Source: Lysinibacillus sp. BPa_S21 (GTDB lineage: Bacteria; Bacillota; Bacilli; Bacillales_A; Planococcaceae). From it: DNA of 64,000 nt. The stretch lies in contig NZ_JALIRS010000008.1 in NCBI RefSeq assembly GCF_023337795.1, positions 124,001 through 188,000 on the forward strand, read 5' to 3'. The notes below the pieces were generated by a model. That model was given only the letters and a program-made list of their open reading frames with translations. It had not been told where the DNA came from and made no database searches. The position numbers and the translations under genes were made by a program. Below, one piece after another: positions 63,563-64,000 of the stretch (the first letter of the stretch is position 1; every line of letters begins with the position of its first letter).

Positions 63563-64000
63563 ATGCTTGAAAATATAGCAATAGCAATTAGTTTATTTTT
63601 TGCGCTGAATATTGGTGCTAGTGGAGCGGCAGCCTCAATGGGGGTTGCTTACGGAGCAGGTGCCATCAAAAAAGCTTGGCAAGCATTGCTCATTTGTTCA
63701 GTGGGTGTTTTTTCTGGGGCAATTCTTGGAGGTGGAGAGGTAGTAAAAACAATTAGCTCCGGCATAATGCCACAGGAGTACATTACAGTAAAGATTGTCA
63801 TTTTTATTTTGATTTCTGCGACAAGTTCACTATTTCTCGCCAATCTTTTAGGCATTCCATTATCGACGAGTGAAGTGACAGTAGGAGCAGTTGTAGGTGT
63901 AGGAATTGCCTATAAAGTGCTTTATATTAAGTCATTACTTGTCATCATATCATTTTGGGTAATAGTGCCAATCATAGCGTTTATCATTGCATTTGTCTTT
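63563..64000 (+). CDS. cysP: CysP-like sulfate permease of the PiT family (3' end outside window)
   Basis: The first 146 codons of a PiT-family transporter, open to the window edge. FFALNIGASGAAASMGVAYG is the family repeat at the N-terminus (GANDxAN in phosphate transporters, changed here to GASGAAAS, as in CysP), and LLGIPLSTSEVTVGAVVGVG is the matching PSxSxxxxG segment. B. subtilis CysP, directly after cysH, is a sulfate permease of this family; the same position here supports the name. AAAGGAG lies before the ATG. Confidence 0.85.
   Translation, partial: MLENIAIAISLFFALNIGASGAAASMGVAYGAGAIKKAWQALLICSVGVFSGAILGGGEVVKTISSGIMPQEYITVKIVIFILISATSSLFLANLLGIPLSTSEVTVGAVVGVGIAYKVLYIKSLLVIISFWVIVPIIAFIIAFVF

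Overview
The window is a stretch of low-GC Firmicutes chromosome, most likely from a Lysinibacillus of the sphaericus/fusiformis group. The evidence is the AT-rich composition, strong Shine-Dalgarno sites, frequent TTG and GTG starts, and gene order close to that around B. subtilis yunF-yutM and yuiB-pepA. No rRNA, tRNA, phage or IS element was recognised. Much of the intergenic space is filled by several families of dispersed repeats.

Layout. (1) 1-2770: the 3' end of a beta-sandwich protein and a dicarboxylate symporter followed by an array of 21-nt repeats. (2) 3.1-10.6 kb: a five-gene exopolysaccharide-type operon: nucleotide-sugar dehydrogenase, lipoprotein with two deacetylase domains, PilZ-glycosyltransferase 2, membrane-anchored degenerate deacetylase, GH18-like lipoprotein. 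(3) 10.7-17.5 kb: a GltC-like regulator and sufCDSUB. (4) 17.9-21.8 kb: a secreted chitin-active LPMO, a ferritin-like gene broken at an A9 tract, a small membrane protein, an Rrf2 remnant and a nitroreductase. (5) 22.3-36.2 kb: the conserved yun/yut block (yunF, yunE, yunD, yunB, lipA, yutD, yutE, yutF, yuzB, yutJ, yuzD, yutI, yutM), with a c-di-GMP-type HD-GYP protein inserted between yunD and yunB. (6) 36.5-43.4 kb: accessory genes: a secreted protein, an ABC exporter, decayed small genes, a Nudix gene with no canonical start codon, and a divergent CarD/MarR pair. (7) 43.5-48.5 kb: Nudix, LytS/LytT two-component system and a CstA-family transporter. (8) 49-52.2 kb: yuiB, yuiD, pepA and a PPFFG-repeat protein. 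(9) 52.4-64 kb: sulfate assimilation: sirohaem synthesis (sumT, sirB), yezD, sulfite reductase cysJI, the sulfate ABC importer (cysA, cysW, cysT, sbp), cysH and the start of cysP.

How the genes work together. Region 9 covers sulfate uptake (two systems), APS reduction, sulfite reduction and the sirohaem cofactor. Its sulfide product, with the SUF machinery, YutI and YutM, feeds Fe-S assembly, on which LipA, CysH and CysI depend. The PilZ-GT2 and HD-GYP genes suggest c-di-GMP control of a surface polysaccharide, although the PilZ arginine motif is imperfect.

Strongest signals beyond ordinary annotation: (a) a 21-23-nt hairpin motif with compensatory base changes, found in three sulfur-gene leaders and overlapping the start of a terminator in each, which looks like an antiterminator/terminator switch; (b) two Rex-type operators exactly 33 bp apart over the yutJ promoter; (c) two identical 15-bp palindromes between carD-like and marR-like genes; (d) several dispersed repeat families with conserved folding; (e) the yunB ribosome binding site buried in the preceding terminator stem; (f) TTTCAAC direct repeats 21 bp apart between lytT and cstA.
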